Below, in pieces: positions 8,469 to 16,661 of a stretch of 64,000 nt of DNA. The DNA lies in assembly GCA_963756715.1 (NCBI GenBank), contig CAVWOV010000015.1, positions 310,001 through 374,000 on the forward strand, read 5' to 3'. This stretch comes from VAZQ01 sp963756715. GTDB lineage: Bacteria > Pseudomonadota > Alphaproteobacteria > Rhizobiales > Xanthobacteraceae. The notes under the pieces are model-generated. The model ran no database searches. It was not told the origin of the DNA and saw only the letters and a program-made list of their open reading frames with translations. Made by a program: the position numbers and the translations under genes. Position 1 is the stretch's first letter, and each line of letters opens with the position of its first letter.

Positions 8469-9680
8469 ATGGAAACGATTGAGGGGCTAGACACAACCAG
8501 GTTGCCAACGTTCGGTCGCCGGAAAATTTCGCCTCGCGTCTGTGTGTTCGATAGCAAGCGGCACGTTCGCACGGTTCTCATGGAGGCTTTGGAAGATCTG
8601 GGCTTCATCACCAGCGAGTGCGCAGACGTCGACGATTTTGACGGGGCTCTGGAAAACCATCTGCCCGACATCCTCGTTATCGGACTGTCAGCGGGAGGCG
8701 TTGCCGCTAGCCAGATGTTGAAGGTTCTCGCGACCAAGGCATTCGGCGGCAGGGTCCTGCTGGTCGGTCCGGGCGGGTCCCGCATCGTGGAAGCGGTCTG
8801 CGAATTGGGGGATGAGTTGGGGCTCGTGATGTTGCCGCCGCTCGCGACCCCGTTCGGTCCGGAAAGATTGCGCACCAGCGTCGCCGCCTTTCTGCCGGTC
8901 GAAGCACCGCCGAGCCCGCCGGTCGACGCGGCCGAGGCCATGCGACAAGGCTGGCTCGAACTATGGTACCAGCCGAAGATCGACACGCGCAGTCACATCG
9001 TGCGTGAAGCGGAGGGACTGATCCGCATCCGGCACCCGAACTGGGGCGTCATCCCCCCGGCCTATTTCATCGCCAGCGACGGCGATCCACATCTGCGTGG
9101 TCTGTCCGAGTTCGTCATCGCTCGCGCGATCGAGGATTGGCGCCATTTTTTTTCGGATCACGGCCCCGTCGAGCTTGCAATCAATCTGCCGATTTCGTTC
9201 CTCCAGGACACCGACGCGGTCGAGAGTCTCTGCCGGCAAATGCCGGATCACCCAGGATTCGGAGGGATGATCATCGAGATCAACGGCAGCGAGGTGGTCC
9301 GCCATCTCGAGCCGCTCAAGCAAGTCGCCAAGCAACTGCGATTCCATAATATCGCAATCTCCGTCGACGATCTGGGGGCGGAATGGCCATCACTGGTGGG
9401 AATTGACAACTTTCCCTTTGTCGAGCTCAAGGTCGATCGGAAATTCATCACCGGCTGCGCCAACGATCGCCTGAAACAGTCGGTGTGCCGCCAAATCCTC
9501 GACCTCGCCGACAGCTATGGCGCACGCACGGTCGCCGAGGGCGTCGAGACGCGAGACGACTTTGCCGTCGTGCGCGATATGGGATTCGATCTGGTGCAGG
9601 GATTTCTATTCGCGAAGCCTATGACGGCTAAGAAATTTGCGCTGACGTCGCTGCGGCATCCGGTCATGTTGCCGCAGTAG
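8469..9680 (+). CDS. EAL-domain protein with degenerate receiver domain (c-di-GMP phosphodiesterase-like)
   Basis: This 403-residue protein is translated from an ATG behind a good AGGAGG (8 bases). Residues about 20-140 resemble a response-regulator receiver (RVCVFDSKRHVRTVLMEAL), but the phospho-acceptor position reads VIGLS, with Gly in place of Asp, and the usual Lys-Pro is Ala-Thr-Pro. Residues about 160-395 form an EAL domain. The signature is EGL rather than EAL, yet metal and catalytic positions look kept: Asn in AINLP, Glu in IIEING, the Asp pair in SVDDLG, Lys in LKVDRKF, Glu in AEGVET, and Gln in LVQGF. The family hydrolyses c-di-GMP to pGpG. I infer an active or ligand-regulated EAL protein not controlled by phosphorylation. 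Confidence 0.88.
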   Translation: METIEGLDTTRLPTFGRRKISPRVCVFDSKRHVRTVLMEALEDLGFITSECADVDDFDGALENHLPDILVIGLSAGGVAASQMLKVLATKAFGGRVLLVGPGGSRIVEAVCELGDELGLVMLPPLATPFGPERLRTSVAAFLPVEAPPSPPVDAAEAMRQGWLELWYQPKIDTRSHIVREAEGLIRIRHPNWGVIPPAYFIASDGDPHLRGLSEFVIARAIEDWRHFFSDHGPVELAINLPISFLQDTDAVESLCRQMPDHPGFGGMIIEINGSEVVRHLEPLKQVAKQLRFHNIAISVDDLGAEWPSLVGIDNFPFVELKVDRKFITGCANDRLKQSVCRQILDLADSYGARTVAEGVETRDDFAVVRDMGFDLVQGFLFAKPMTAKKFALTSLRHPVMLPQ

Positions 9681-9821
9681 GGTACCTCTGGCCTTCCCAA
9701 TCCCGATGATCGAGCGAGTTCTTGTCGGAATCGGACTTGGGTTGGCCGCCCTTACGCCCTGCTTCAGCCCAATAGGTAAACTATGAATTGCCGCATCGCG
9801 ACTTGGGGATGTGGGGGCGCG

Positions 9822-9908
9822 ATGCTTGAGAGGTTGACGGCGCTGGAGACAGCGCTGCTTGTGGCGGCTGTGATGATCGTTCTCGCTTTCGTGTGTGGCG
9901 CAGTTTGA
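9822..9908 (+). CDS. Candidate 28-residue single-pass membrane peptide
   Basis: A short open frame starts at ATG 9822, with GGGGG about 5 bases upstream. It encodes a short polar N-terminus (MLERLTALE) followed by about 18 hydrophobic residues and stops at TGA. It lies in the otherwise empty 9681-10010 gap. The size and single helix fit the many small bacterial membrane peptides, but nothing proves translation. Confidence 0.35.
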   Translation: MLERLTALETALLVAAVMIVLAFVCGAV

Positions 9909-10010
9909 AGCGCTGCAGGCGTTAAGTCTGTGCGGAACCAACAAGGCAGGGTCACAACGAGGCTGGGTCACAGCGGGCCGCCATGCCGCGCGCCGTGGTG
10001 ACCCGCGCGC

Positions 10011-10250
10011 TCAGATTCGTTGCGTCTCGCGCCACGCCTGGTAGCGCTGCTCGGCTTGACGCGACTCATCGAGCGCCATGGCATCCTTGTGAGCGTTCCA
10101 AAGTTCCCAGACGAAGATCGCCGCCAACGGCACAAGCACCCAACCGTCCGAATAGACCAGCGCCAGGATTGTCGCCAAGCCAAAGATCACAATGAGAAAC
10201 TCGACCCATTGCTTGATCCGCTTGGCTTCCCGATCGTGCGTTGATTGCAT
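10011..10250 (-). CDS. Small two-helix membrane protein of unknown function
   Basis: The 79-residue product has a charged N-terminus (MQSTHDREAKRIKQW). Two hydrophobic helices follow (about residues 15-32 and 35-50), then a charged, probably helical C-terminal tail (ALDESRQAEQRYQAWRETQ). The pattern is that of an inner-membrane protein with a cytoplasmic tail. I do not recognise a named family. It lies alone between the EAL gene and a small secreted protein gene on the opposite strand. Confidence 0.6.
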   Translation of the reverse strand: MQSTHDREAKRIKQWVEFLIVIFGLATILALVYSDGWVLVPLAAIFVWELWNAHKDAMALDESRQAEQRYQAWRETQRI

Positions 10251-10505
10251 CGCGCGCTCTTGTCTTTCGCGTGCCTACGCGACCCCTTGCACTCTGCCCT
10301 CGGCTCTTCCGCGGTAACCATAGTTTGACGTTGCCGCCGCTCTTTATCCAGCGCCAATTGGAGTTATTCCGTTGGGTGGTGGTGACGGACCGCATGCGAT
10401 CCCGCTGAGCGCAGCCATTTCCTCCGTATCGCCCTCTCAAAAACGTATCGGGCGATCAGCCGCAGTGCGCCAACCGAAGCGCCGTGCCCTAACCGATCGT
10501 TAAGA

Positions 10506-10530
10506 ACTTTCCTCAAATGTTCAGGAAAGT
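10506..10530. promoter_or_regulatory. Inverted repeat before the glycine-zipper protein gene
   Basis: ACTTTCCT (10506-10513) and AGGAAAGT (10523-10530) are perfect 8-bp arms around a 9-base centre. The repeat lies about 50 bases ahead of the next gene's start. It may be an operator or a leader hairpin; I cannot decide which. Confidence 0.35.
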
Positions 10531-10578
10531 CCGCGCAACAATGACGGTTGGCGCGGCCATAGTCATGGAGTGAAACGG

Positions 10579-10857
10579 ATGAGACTTGCCCTTCGGGTCG
10601 CAGGTACGGCGCTGAGCATCATCACTGTTTCGCCGGCGCAGGCAGGATCCGGGGACGTCGCGGCCGGCCTGCTTGGAGGCTTCGCCGTCGGCGCCATTGT
10701 CGGCTCGGTCCTGGGGCCACCGCCCGTGGTTTACGTCGCGCCGGCTCCGATCTACGTCGCGCCCCCGCCGCCGCCGGTGGAATGCTACTGGACGAAGGGG
10801 CGGGCCTATTGGGACGGCGCACGGTGGGTACGGCCACGCGTGCAGGTCTGCGACTGA
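10579..10857 (+). CDS. Small exported glycine-zipper/proline-rich protein
   Basis: This encodes a protein of 92 residues. A signal peptide (MRLALRVAGTALSIITVSPAQA) precedes a glycine-zipper helix (AGLLGGFAVGAIVGSVLG) and a repeated Tyr-Val-Ala-Pro segment. A short C-terminal part with two Cys and several Trp (ECYWTKGRAYWDG) ends the protein. Similar small periplasmic or outer-membrane-associated proteins are common in Hyphomicrobiales; their function is unknown. A GTG at 10570 is in frame, but the ATG at 10579 has GGAG at the better distance (8 bases). Confidence 0.75.
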   Translation: MRLALRVAGTALSIITVSPAQAGSGDVAAGLLGGFAVGAIVGSVLGPPPVVYVAPAPIYVAPPPPPVECYWTKGRAYWDGARWVRPRVQVCD

Positions 10858-10942
10858 CAATCCCACTCCCGGCGGTGAGATGGTGCCGCCGAACACTGTT
10901 GCGGCACATCAAGCCGACAATCGCCGCAACCACGCCGTCACG

Positions 10943-11182
10943 TCAGGATGCCGCCCATTCGACCGCCGGCACCTCAATCGGCAACCGCTGGCCCTCTTTC
11001 GCGCCGGTCGTCAAACGCGATTGAATGTGCGCCTCGATGCGCCGATCCATGATGTCGCGATCGCGCCGACTGTGACCGAACTCCTCCACGGCGCGAGCGA
11101 GAAATGCGTCAAGCTTGGCGGCCTTGGCCGCAAGCGCAATCCGTCGATCTTCCACGATCCCATCCCCCCGAATCCCCAGCAC
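10943..11182 (-). CDS. Hypothetical protein, start uncertain
   Basis: This is a 79-residue frame from a GTG start. The middle is plausible as a charged helical protein (KLDAFLARAVEEFGHSRRD, then DIMDRRIEAHIQ) and ends in PVEWAAS. No family is recognised. A second GTG at 11155, with GGGGGGA upstream, is an equally possible start. The gene lies between two better supported genes, and no terminator or promoter is clear. It may be the remnant of a longer gene, since nothing sensible precedes it in 11183-11433. Confidence 0.4.
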   Translation of the reverse strand: MLGIRGDGIVEDRRIALAAKAAKLDAFLARAVEEFGHSRRDRDIMDRRIEAHIQSRLTTGAKEGQRLPIEVPAVEWAAS

Positions 11183-11433
11183 CAGGATCAGGGCGGTATG
11201 GTTAAAGAACTCTTACGGACTAAGCGGCCGGGTCCGCAGTACCTTGCCGGCCTCCCCTGCGCGGCGCCTCCGCCGCGTTGCGCGATCGGCACGCCAATCG
11301 GAGCCCGAGCTTCGCGCGCCGGCGCGCTCACGGCCGCCTCGGAGAACGACCGAGGCTGCTCGCCGAGCGAAACATCCATATCGCCTATGCGCTGAAATTC
11401 GGCGTCGAGGGTTTCCCTCGGGCGCGGGTGAAG

Positions 11434-12837
11434 TCACGAAACCGATCCGACGCGTTTGCGAGCCTGTTCGACTTGAGAATCATATCCAGAGGCGCTCGAC
11501 ACAGGAAGGGGTTCCGTCTCCGTCTCGTCTTCGATCACTCTTGGTATTTTCTCCAGGCCCGATCCCGCCATCCCGGTGATCAAGCGTGACCCGCGCTGGA
11601 ACGTCAGGTAATTCCACATCCAGTTCATCGCGACGATAATGCGGTTGCGAAACCCGATCAGGAAGTAGATGTGCGCCACGCTCCACAGCACCCAGGCGAG
11701 GAAGCCCTTGAGCTTGATCTTGCCCATCTGCGCGACCGCGCTCTTGCGGCCTATCGCCGCCAGCGAGCCAAAATCACGGTAGTGGAACGGCGGCGCCGTC
11801 TTGCCCTTGGCGCGCGAGAGCAGCATGCGGGCGACATATTCTCCCTGCTGCTTTGCCACAGGCGCAACGCCGGGCAGCAGATCGCCCTGTTCGTTGAGCT
11901 TGTGAGCTGCATCGCCGAGCACGAAGATATTCGGATGACCGGGCACGGAAAGATCGGCTTCGACTTTGACACGGTTGGCGCGGTCGTGTCCCGCGTTGAG
12001 CCATTCCGCCGCCGGCGACGCCTTGACGCCGGCGGCCCAGATGATGGTGCGCGCCTCGATGCGATCGGAGCCGATCGAAACGCCGCCCCAATCGCACTCC
12101 GTCACGCCGGCGCCGAGACGAACCTCCACGCCGAGTTGTTCGAGCGAATGCCGCGCCGCCTCGGAGAGCGATGGATCGAACGGCGCTAAAAGCCGCGGGC
12201 CGGCCTCGACCAGGATGATGCGCGTCGATCGCGGATCGATCGAGCGGAAGTCCCTGGCCAGCGCCCGGTTCGCCAGTTCGGCGATGGCGCCCGCCATCTC
12301 AACCCCGGTTGGTCCGCCGCCGACGACGACAAAGTTCAACAGCCGCCGGCGCTCCTCCGCGTCGGTCTCGTTCTCCGCGCGCTCGAACGCCAGCAGGATG
12401 CGGCGGCGCAGATAGGTGGCATCGTCAATCGTCTTCAGGCCGGGCGCGTACTCCTCCCAGTCATGGCCGAAATAGGCGTGCTCCGCGCCGGTCGCGATGA
12501 CGAGATAGTCGAACGGAATCCGGTGTCCCTCGGCGATGACGTCCTGCGCCGCGACATCGATGCCGGACACCTTGGCGAGCACCACGGTGATGTTCTCCGC
12601 GTCGCGCAAAATGCCGCGGATCGGCGAGGCGATATCGGCGGGTGACAGGCCTGCGGTCGCCACCTGATAGAGCAGTGGCTGGAACAGGTGATAATTGTGC
12701 TGGTCTACCACGGTGACGTCGAACGGCTTGCCCGCCAGGCCTTTGGCCACGGAAAGTCCGCCAAACCCAGCACCGATTACCACCACGCGCGGGTGAGACT
12801 GGGCCGTGCTGCGATTTGCCTGAGGTCGGGTGTCCAT
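11434..12837 (-). CDS. ndh: Type II NADH:quinone dehydrogenase (NDH-2)
   Basis: This 467-residue membrane-associated flavoenzyme passes electrons from NADH to quinone without pumping protons. The FAD-binding motif (VVVIGAGFGGLSVAKGL) is at residue ~19 and the NAD-binding motif (FVVVGGGPTGVEMAGAI) is near residue 170. The second FAD-contact motif (IFVLGDAA) is near 310. A C-terminal hydrophobic/aromatic stretch (WVLWSVAHIYFLIGFRNR) fits the membrane anchor. Length fits the family. It is single, with about 255 bases upstream that contain a long inverted repeat. Ndh is the most likely member of the wider FAD/NAD oxidoreductase group. Confidence 0.92.
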   Translation of the reverse strand: MDTRPQANRSTAQSHPRVVVIGAGFGGLSVAKGLAGKPFDVTVVDQHNYHLFQPLLYQVATAGLSPADIASPIRGILRDAENITVVLAKVSGIDVAAQDVIAEGHRIPFDYLVIATGAEHAYFGHDWEEYAPGLKTIDDATYLRRRILLAFERAENETDAEERRRLLNFVVVGGGPTGVEMAGAIAELANRALARDFRSIDPRSTRIILVEAGPRLLAPFDPSLSEAARHSLEQLGVEVRLGAGVTECDWGGVSIGSDRIEARTIIWAAGVKASPAAEWLNAGHDRANRVKVEADLSVPGHPNIFVLGDAAHKLNEQGDLLPGVAPVAKQQGEYVARMLLSRAKGKTAPPFHYRDFGSLAAIGRKSAVAQMGKIKLKGFLAWVLWSVAHIYFLIGFRNRIIVAMNWMWNYLTFQRGSRLITGMAGSGLEKIPRVIEDETETEPLPVSSASGYDSQVEQARKRVGSVS

Positions 12838-13018
12838 GGGCCACTCCTCTGCTCTTCAGATAGTTATGCATACACGCAATCAATTAAAATGCTGGATCCC
12901 GATTGCCGGTATTCGCGCCGCTATGCCGCATGCGCCGCGCGCGAATCGGCGCCGAGCGACTCGATCTTTTCTTCGAGGAAGCCTGCGCGAGCGCAGACAA
13001 GGCCCGTCGCGACGCTGC

Positions 13019-13070
13019 ATTCTAACACTCGCAAAACGAGCCCACCGAAACGGGATGCGAATGTTAGAAT
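13019..13070. repeat. 15-bp inverted repeat between bufC-like gene and ndh
   Basis: ATTCTAACACTCGCA (13019-13033) is matched by TGCGAATGTTAGAAT (13056-13070), 14 of 15 pairs, around a 22-base centre. It is 23 bases past the stop of the DUF2063 gene and about 180 bases before the ndh start, both on the minus strand. It could be a terminator stem (no U tract follows), an operator, or a dispersed repeat. Confidence 0.5.
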
Positions 13071-13092
13071 CGGACCACTAGCCCGCCAATCT

Positions 13093-13872
13093 TCACGCAA
13101 TATTCAGGTCGCCGAATCCCACGACGATGCTGGCTTCGATCAGCATCGCAAGGTTGGCCGAAAGGTCAAAGCCTGGATCGGCCGCCATCGCCACCGCGAC
13201 CGCCGACGGCAGCGCCATGAGGCTGGTCAGCGCACCGATGAACGCATGGCCGCCCGCCGACAGGCGCCAGATCTCGACATCGAGAAAAGGCCGTGCCACC
13301 AGCGCGTATTCCGGACACCACCGGCTGATCATCCCACCGTCGCCGTCGCCCAGGTTCGATTCCCAGACCGTCACGATCGGGAACCGCGACTTCACCAGCG
13401 CGACCGACGGATGGAGCAGGATGCGGACGCGGTCGAACTGCTCCGGCGCCAATGCGGCGAAAGCGTCGCGCGTTATCGGATCGGCGGCGGCGGCGTGATA
13501 GGCCCGGCCACGCGCCCATTCGAGTTCGGCGATGTCGGCAAGATATTCCAGCGTCGCCTCGCTGCCGAGGCGGCGCACGAAGCGTGGGAACGTCTCGCCA
13601 TAGTGCAGCAGGATGGGTGAACGCGGCGGTTCAGTCACGACATAGCGATGCGCCACGGCCTCGAAGGAATCCGCCCCGGCGATGCGATGCACGACGGGAA
13701 AGCGCTGGACGATCACATTGATCAGGCCGGCCGCCACCTTATTGCGATAGATCGCGAAACCGGATTGCGCCCGGAGCCGCCGGTCGTCACGCACCGCGAC
13801 GGGAAGCGGCGCAGAGGCATCGAACACCGCCGACGAAAAGCTGCGTTGAAATTCGTGCCGGGCGGCGTTCAT
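13093..13872 (-). CDS. DUF2063 (BufC-like) putative DNA-binding/RiPP partner protein
   Basis: This encodes a protein of 259 residues. The N-terminal DUF2063 region is clear (QRSFSSAVFD, AIYRNKVAAGLINVIVQRFP) and the rest is intact to the stop. DUF2063 proteins act with the DUF692 (MNIO) iron enzyme in bufferin-type operons, where a small Cys-rich precursor is modified to bind copper. That is family knowledge. Here the DUF692 gene is just upstream (25-base gap) but broken, and no Cys-rich precursor gene is seen. So this gene may be a surviving orphan. Confidence 0.82.
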   Translation of the reverse strand: MNAARHEFQRSFSSAVFDASAPLPVAVRDDRRLRAQSGFAIYRNKVAAGLINVIVQRFPVVHRIAGADSFEAVAHRYVVTEPPRSPILLHYGETFPRFVRRLGSEATLEYLADIAELEWARGRAYHAAAADPITRDAFAALAPEQFDRVRILLHPSVALVKSRFPIVTVWESNLGDGDGGMISRWCPEYALVARPFLDVEIWRLSAGGHAFIGALTSLMALPSAVAVAMAADPGFDLSANLAMLIEASIVVGFGDLNIA

Positions 13873-13897
13873 GGCGCGCTTTCTCAGATCATTCGCC

Positions 13898-14663
13898 TCA
13901 TGCTGCCAGCGGGCCCTCGTGTCGGACGATCTCGTCGATCAGTGCCGCCTGCGCACGCGCGACCTCGCCCGACAGGATCGGGAACGGCGGAACATCGTTG
14001 TCCCACTCGATCAGTGTCGGCACCGCGCCGATACGCGCGATCGCGCGGCGGTAGAGCGACCACACGATCTCGGCAACGCTCGTGCCGTGGGAATCGATCG
14101 GCAGCCGACGGTCCGCTTCGTCCTTGTCTTCGGCAAAACCGGCAAGATGGATATCGCCGATTTGTCCGGCGGGAAACTGCGCGTTGTAGGACATGAGATC
14201 GAATCCGTGGTTGATGGTCGAAACGTAAACGTTATTCACGTCGAGCAGGAGACCGCAGCCGGTGCCATGCTTGACCTCACGCAAGAACTCGATCTCGGCC
14301 ATGGTAGATGATTCGAGCTCGACATAGGTTGATGGATTTTCGAGCAACATGCGCATACCGCGTGCACACTGAACCCGGTCGATGTGCTCGCAAACGTGGC
14401 GCAGCGATTCGCGATTGCATGGCTGCGGCAACAGAATGTTGAGAAAGACGCCGTCGGGCGTGGATACGCGCAAGCAATTGGTGCCGCGGTCCGCCGGCCA
14501 CCATGTCGTGCTCGGCATGAACCCCAAAGAAGTCGACGACGCGTGCGCCATCCAGAGTGTCGCGCGCATGCTCGTGCTTCCGCCCGGCGCTGCCGCCTGC
14601 GGGCAATGCCGAACCTGATGTTCCGCAGGAATCCGGCCGGTTCTCGTTCATTGCGCGCTCCAT
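13898..14663 (-). pseudogene. DUF692 (MNIO/BufB-type) enzyme, deleted and frameshifted
   Basis: Two pieces of one DUF692 protein lie in different frames. The first (from an ATG at 14663 or 14651) has the N-terminal part up to GGPRHQLLARI. The second resumes at STPDGVFLNILLP and keeps the C-terminal half, with LLENPSTY, GLLLDVNNVYVS, IHLAGF, DSHG and IEWDNDVP. In intact family members about 50-60 residues, including the central His-containing region, lie between these points. They are missing here, and the join near 14490-14515 changes frame. The intact enzyme is a multinuclear iron oxidase that modifies cysteines. This copy should be inactive. Confidence 0.8.
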
Positions 14664-14769
14664 AGGCGAAACGCTCGCGGACGGGCTTGGGGAAAGGCTG
14701 TCGGCACCAACGCTGTATGGCCGACCCGGTTGACGCCCGGATGACAACCGCGGGGAGCGGTATCGGGTT

Positions 14770-14791
14770 ACGCCGATCGCTTGATCGGCGT
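14770..14791. other. Perfect 9-bp hairpin
   Basis: ACGCCGATC (14770-14778) and GATCGGCGT (14783-14791) flank a GCTT loop in the gap between the DUF692 remnant and the DUF4344 genes. No T run follows on either strand, so it is not a standard terminator. Confidence 0.45.
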
Positions 14792-14862
14792 GGGCTGGCG
14801 TCGAATTTCTATTTCTTCGCCGCGCTCGACCTCGCGGGCAAGGTCTGTGTCCCGCAAAGCAA

Positions 14863-14890
14863 GACCCGGCCGCGTCGCCACGGCCGGGTC
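14863..14890 (-). terminator. Terminator of the DUF4344 pair
   Basis: GACCCGGCCG and CGGCCGGGTC form a 10-bp stem with an 8-base loop. It lies directly after the stop of the minus-strand gene at 14899, and on that strand is followed by TTGCTTTGC. Confidence 0.65.
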
Positions 14891-14898
14891 ACAAAAGT

Positions 14899-15768
14899 CT
14901 AACGGACGACGAGCGCAAGCCGCGTCAGCGCCCGGACATCGATTTCATCCAGTCCTTCTGCCTGGACCTTTTTCATCATCGCCTGATCGATGAAGGGATA
15001 GATCGTCTTCTCGAAGGCACGGTAGACCTGTTTGTATTCGTCGGCACAGTTGGCCGCACGATCCTTCGGCAGCCATCCCTTGTCGACGAACTCCTTGAAG
15101 GTCTGCGGATCGCCGCCGTAAGCGAGACACATGGTGTTGTAGAAGCGCTGCGACGAGGTGCCGTGCTCGTCGGCAAAGTCCGACCACTCCTTCGGATCCC
15201 CGAGCACGGCCCAGAAATAGGCGCGGCCCCTGGTGATCGTCCGCGCCACGTCCTTGTTGAACTGCAGCGCCAGGAACACCGCCATCTGATCGGCAGCATC
15301 CTCCTCGCGTCCGAACACCGGAACCGAAACCATGTCGAACACCGCATGGCCGGTCTCATGCAGCACCGACGCGACGAAGGCGCCGATGATGACCTCGTCG
15401 CGGTTGAAGCCCTGCTTTGGCTTGCCGGCTTCCGGCGCGATGCGGTTCATGAGCTCGATGTATTCGTAGCACAGCACGATCGCCCAGGTGCTGGGATTGT
15501 AGAAGTTGGAGGAGTTCTCTCCGCACTCTGCCGACACTAGATAGAAGACGTGCGGCAGCTTCAGCGGCGACAGAAACTCGCTCAACTGTTCCAGCACCTT
15601 GCGTTTCTTGATCCGGTCGAGCGTCGCTTGATATTTCACCGACTTCGGTGGGATGTAGCCGAACTGAATGTTGGGATTGGTCAGGTCCTGCGCCCGGGCA
15701 GGCAGCGACAACGCGGTTGCCATCGTCAATGCAACCACCAAGGCAGAGATTCGCGCGATCCACTTCAT
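14899..15768 (-). CDS. DUF4344 family zinc metallopeptidase-like exported protein (copy 1)
   Basis: This encodes a protein of 289 residues. A signal peptide (MKWIARISALVVALTMATALSLPARA in two parts, cleaved near ARAQ) sends it to the periplasm. The HETGH sequence is an HExxH zinc-binding motif; a downstream FGREEDAADQMAVF supplies acidic residues typical of the third ligand in this family. Four to five cysteines could form disulfides. The family has no known substrate. It is the second of two tandem paralogues (59-base gap), probably transcribed together from upstream of the copy at 15828-16661. A strong terminator follows. Confidence 0.85.
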   Translation of the reverse strand: MKWIARISALVVALTMATALSLPARAQDLTNPNIQFGYIPPKSVKYQATLDRIKKRKVLEQLSEFLSPLKLPHVFYLVSAECGENSSNFYNPSTWAIVLCYEYIELMNRIAPEAGKPKQGFNRDEVIIGAFVASVLHETGHAVFDMVSVPVFGREEDAADQMAVFLALQFNKDVARTITRGRAYFWAVLGDPKEWSDFADEHGTSSQRFYNTMCLAYGGDPQTFKEFVDKGWLPKDRAANCADEYKQVYRAFEKTIYPFIDQAMMKKVQAEGLDEIDVRALTRLALVVR

Positions 15769-15827
15769 GATTCACCCGTGCTTCATAGTTGTGTCGGACA
15801 CAATGCGTAACTGCGCACGTTCCGCGC

Positions 15828-16661
15828 TTATCTGGTGCTCAGCTTCCAATCGATGGCGCGCGACTTCACGAACAGGTCCGGGTCCACATAGGGCATAATC
15901 CGCAGGTTGAAGGCCTTGCGCACCTGCGCATACTCGCCTGGACACCGCCGCGCGCGATCCTCCGGCAGCAGCGCTGCCTTGTCCTTCTCTGTCTTCACGA
16001 GATATTCGAACGACTTTGGCGCGCCGCCGTAGGCGATGCAGAGGAAGTTGAAGTAGCGCTGCGCCTCCGGCGCCGCCACGTTGGCGAACGCGCTTCCGGT
16101 CCAGGTGCGATTCGACAATGCAAAGAACGTTGCCGTCCCGCCGATCGTCTTGCGCGCCGGCGCCTCGCCGAATTGCAGCATCATGAACGCGGCGAGCCGG
16201 TCGGCCGCATCTTCCTCGCGGCCCCAGACCGGCGCTTGCAGAATGTCAAAGATCGCATGCGCGACTTCATGAAACGTCGCCTGCACAAACGTGCCGACGA
16301 CAATGATCTCGCGCGAGTTTTCGTTGGCCTTGGCGGCGAACTTTTCGATCTGGTCGATCATTTCGTAGCAGACGACCGCCGGGCCTTGCGGCTTGAACGG
16401 GCGCGTCGTCGCACCACATTGCTCGACCCGCACGATGAGCTTTCGCGGCAGGTGCAGCGGCGCCAGGAACTGCCGCAACTCTTCGAGCACCTGAAGCTTC
16501 ACCAGCCGATCGTGGATCGGCCGGAAGGCGGGATTCGTGGGCTGGACGTAGGCGATTTCGACCTGTGGGTTTGCCGGAACTTGGGCAGCGGCTGGCGCCG
16601 CATATAGGGCTGGATAGATCAAGGCGAAGGCGACCGCCGCTGCGTTCGTGATGCGCTTCAT
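15828..16661 (-). CDS. DUF4344 family zinc metallopeptidase-like exported protein (copy 2)
   Basis: This 277-residue paralogue of the next gene downstream shares its layout: signal peptide ending PAAAQ, LxPLHLPR region, HEVAH zinc motif, then WGREEDAADRLAAFM and a Cys-containing C-terminal half (FLCIAYGG). The ATG at 16661 gives the correct signal peptide; the frame extends upstream to 16841. The two copies are clearly homologous but diverged well beyond recent duplication. The 16662-17122 gap upstream holds no gene that I can support and probably contains the promoter. Confidence 0.85.
   Translation of the reverse strand: MKRITNAAAVAFALIYPALYAAPAAAQVPANPQVEIAYVQPTNPAFRPIHDRLVKLQVLEELRQFLAPLHLPRKLIVRVEQCGATTRPFKPQGPAVVCYEMIDQIEKFAAKANENSREIIVVGTFVQATFHEVAHAIFDILQAPVWGREEDAADRLAAFMMLQFGEAPARKTIGGTATFFALSNRTWTGSAFANVAAPEAQRYFNFLCIAYGGAPKSFEYLVKTEKDKAALLPEDRARRCPGEYAQVRKAFNLRIMPYVDPDLFVKSRAIDWKLSTR

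Noticed and set aside
12688..13620. Plus-strand 310-residue frame across the ndh/bufC-like gap
   Set aside because: Overlaps two supported genes antisense; composition is shadow-like.
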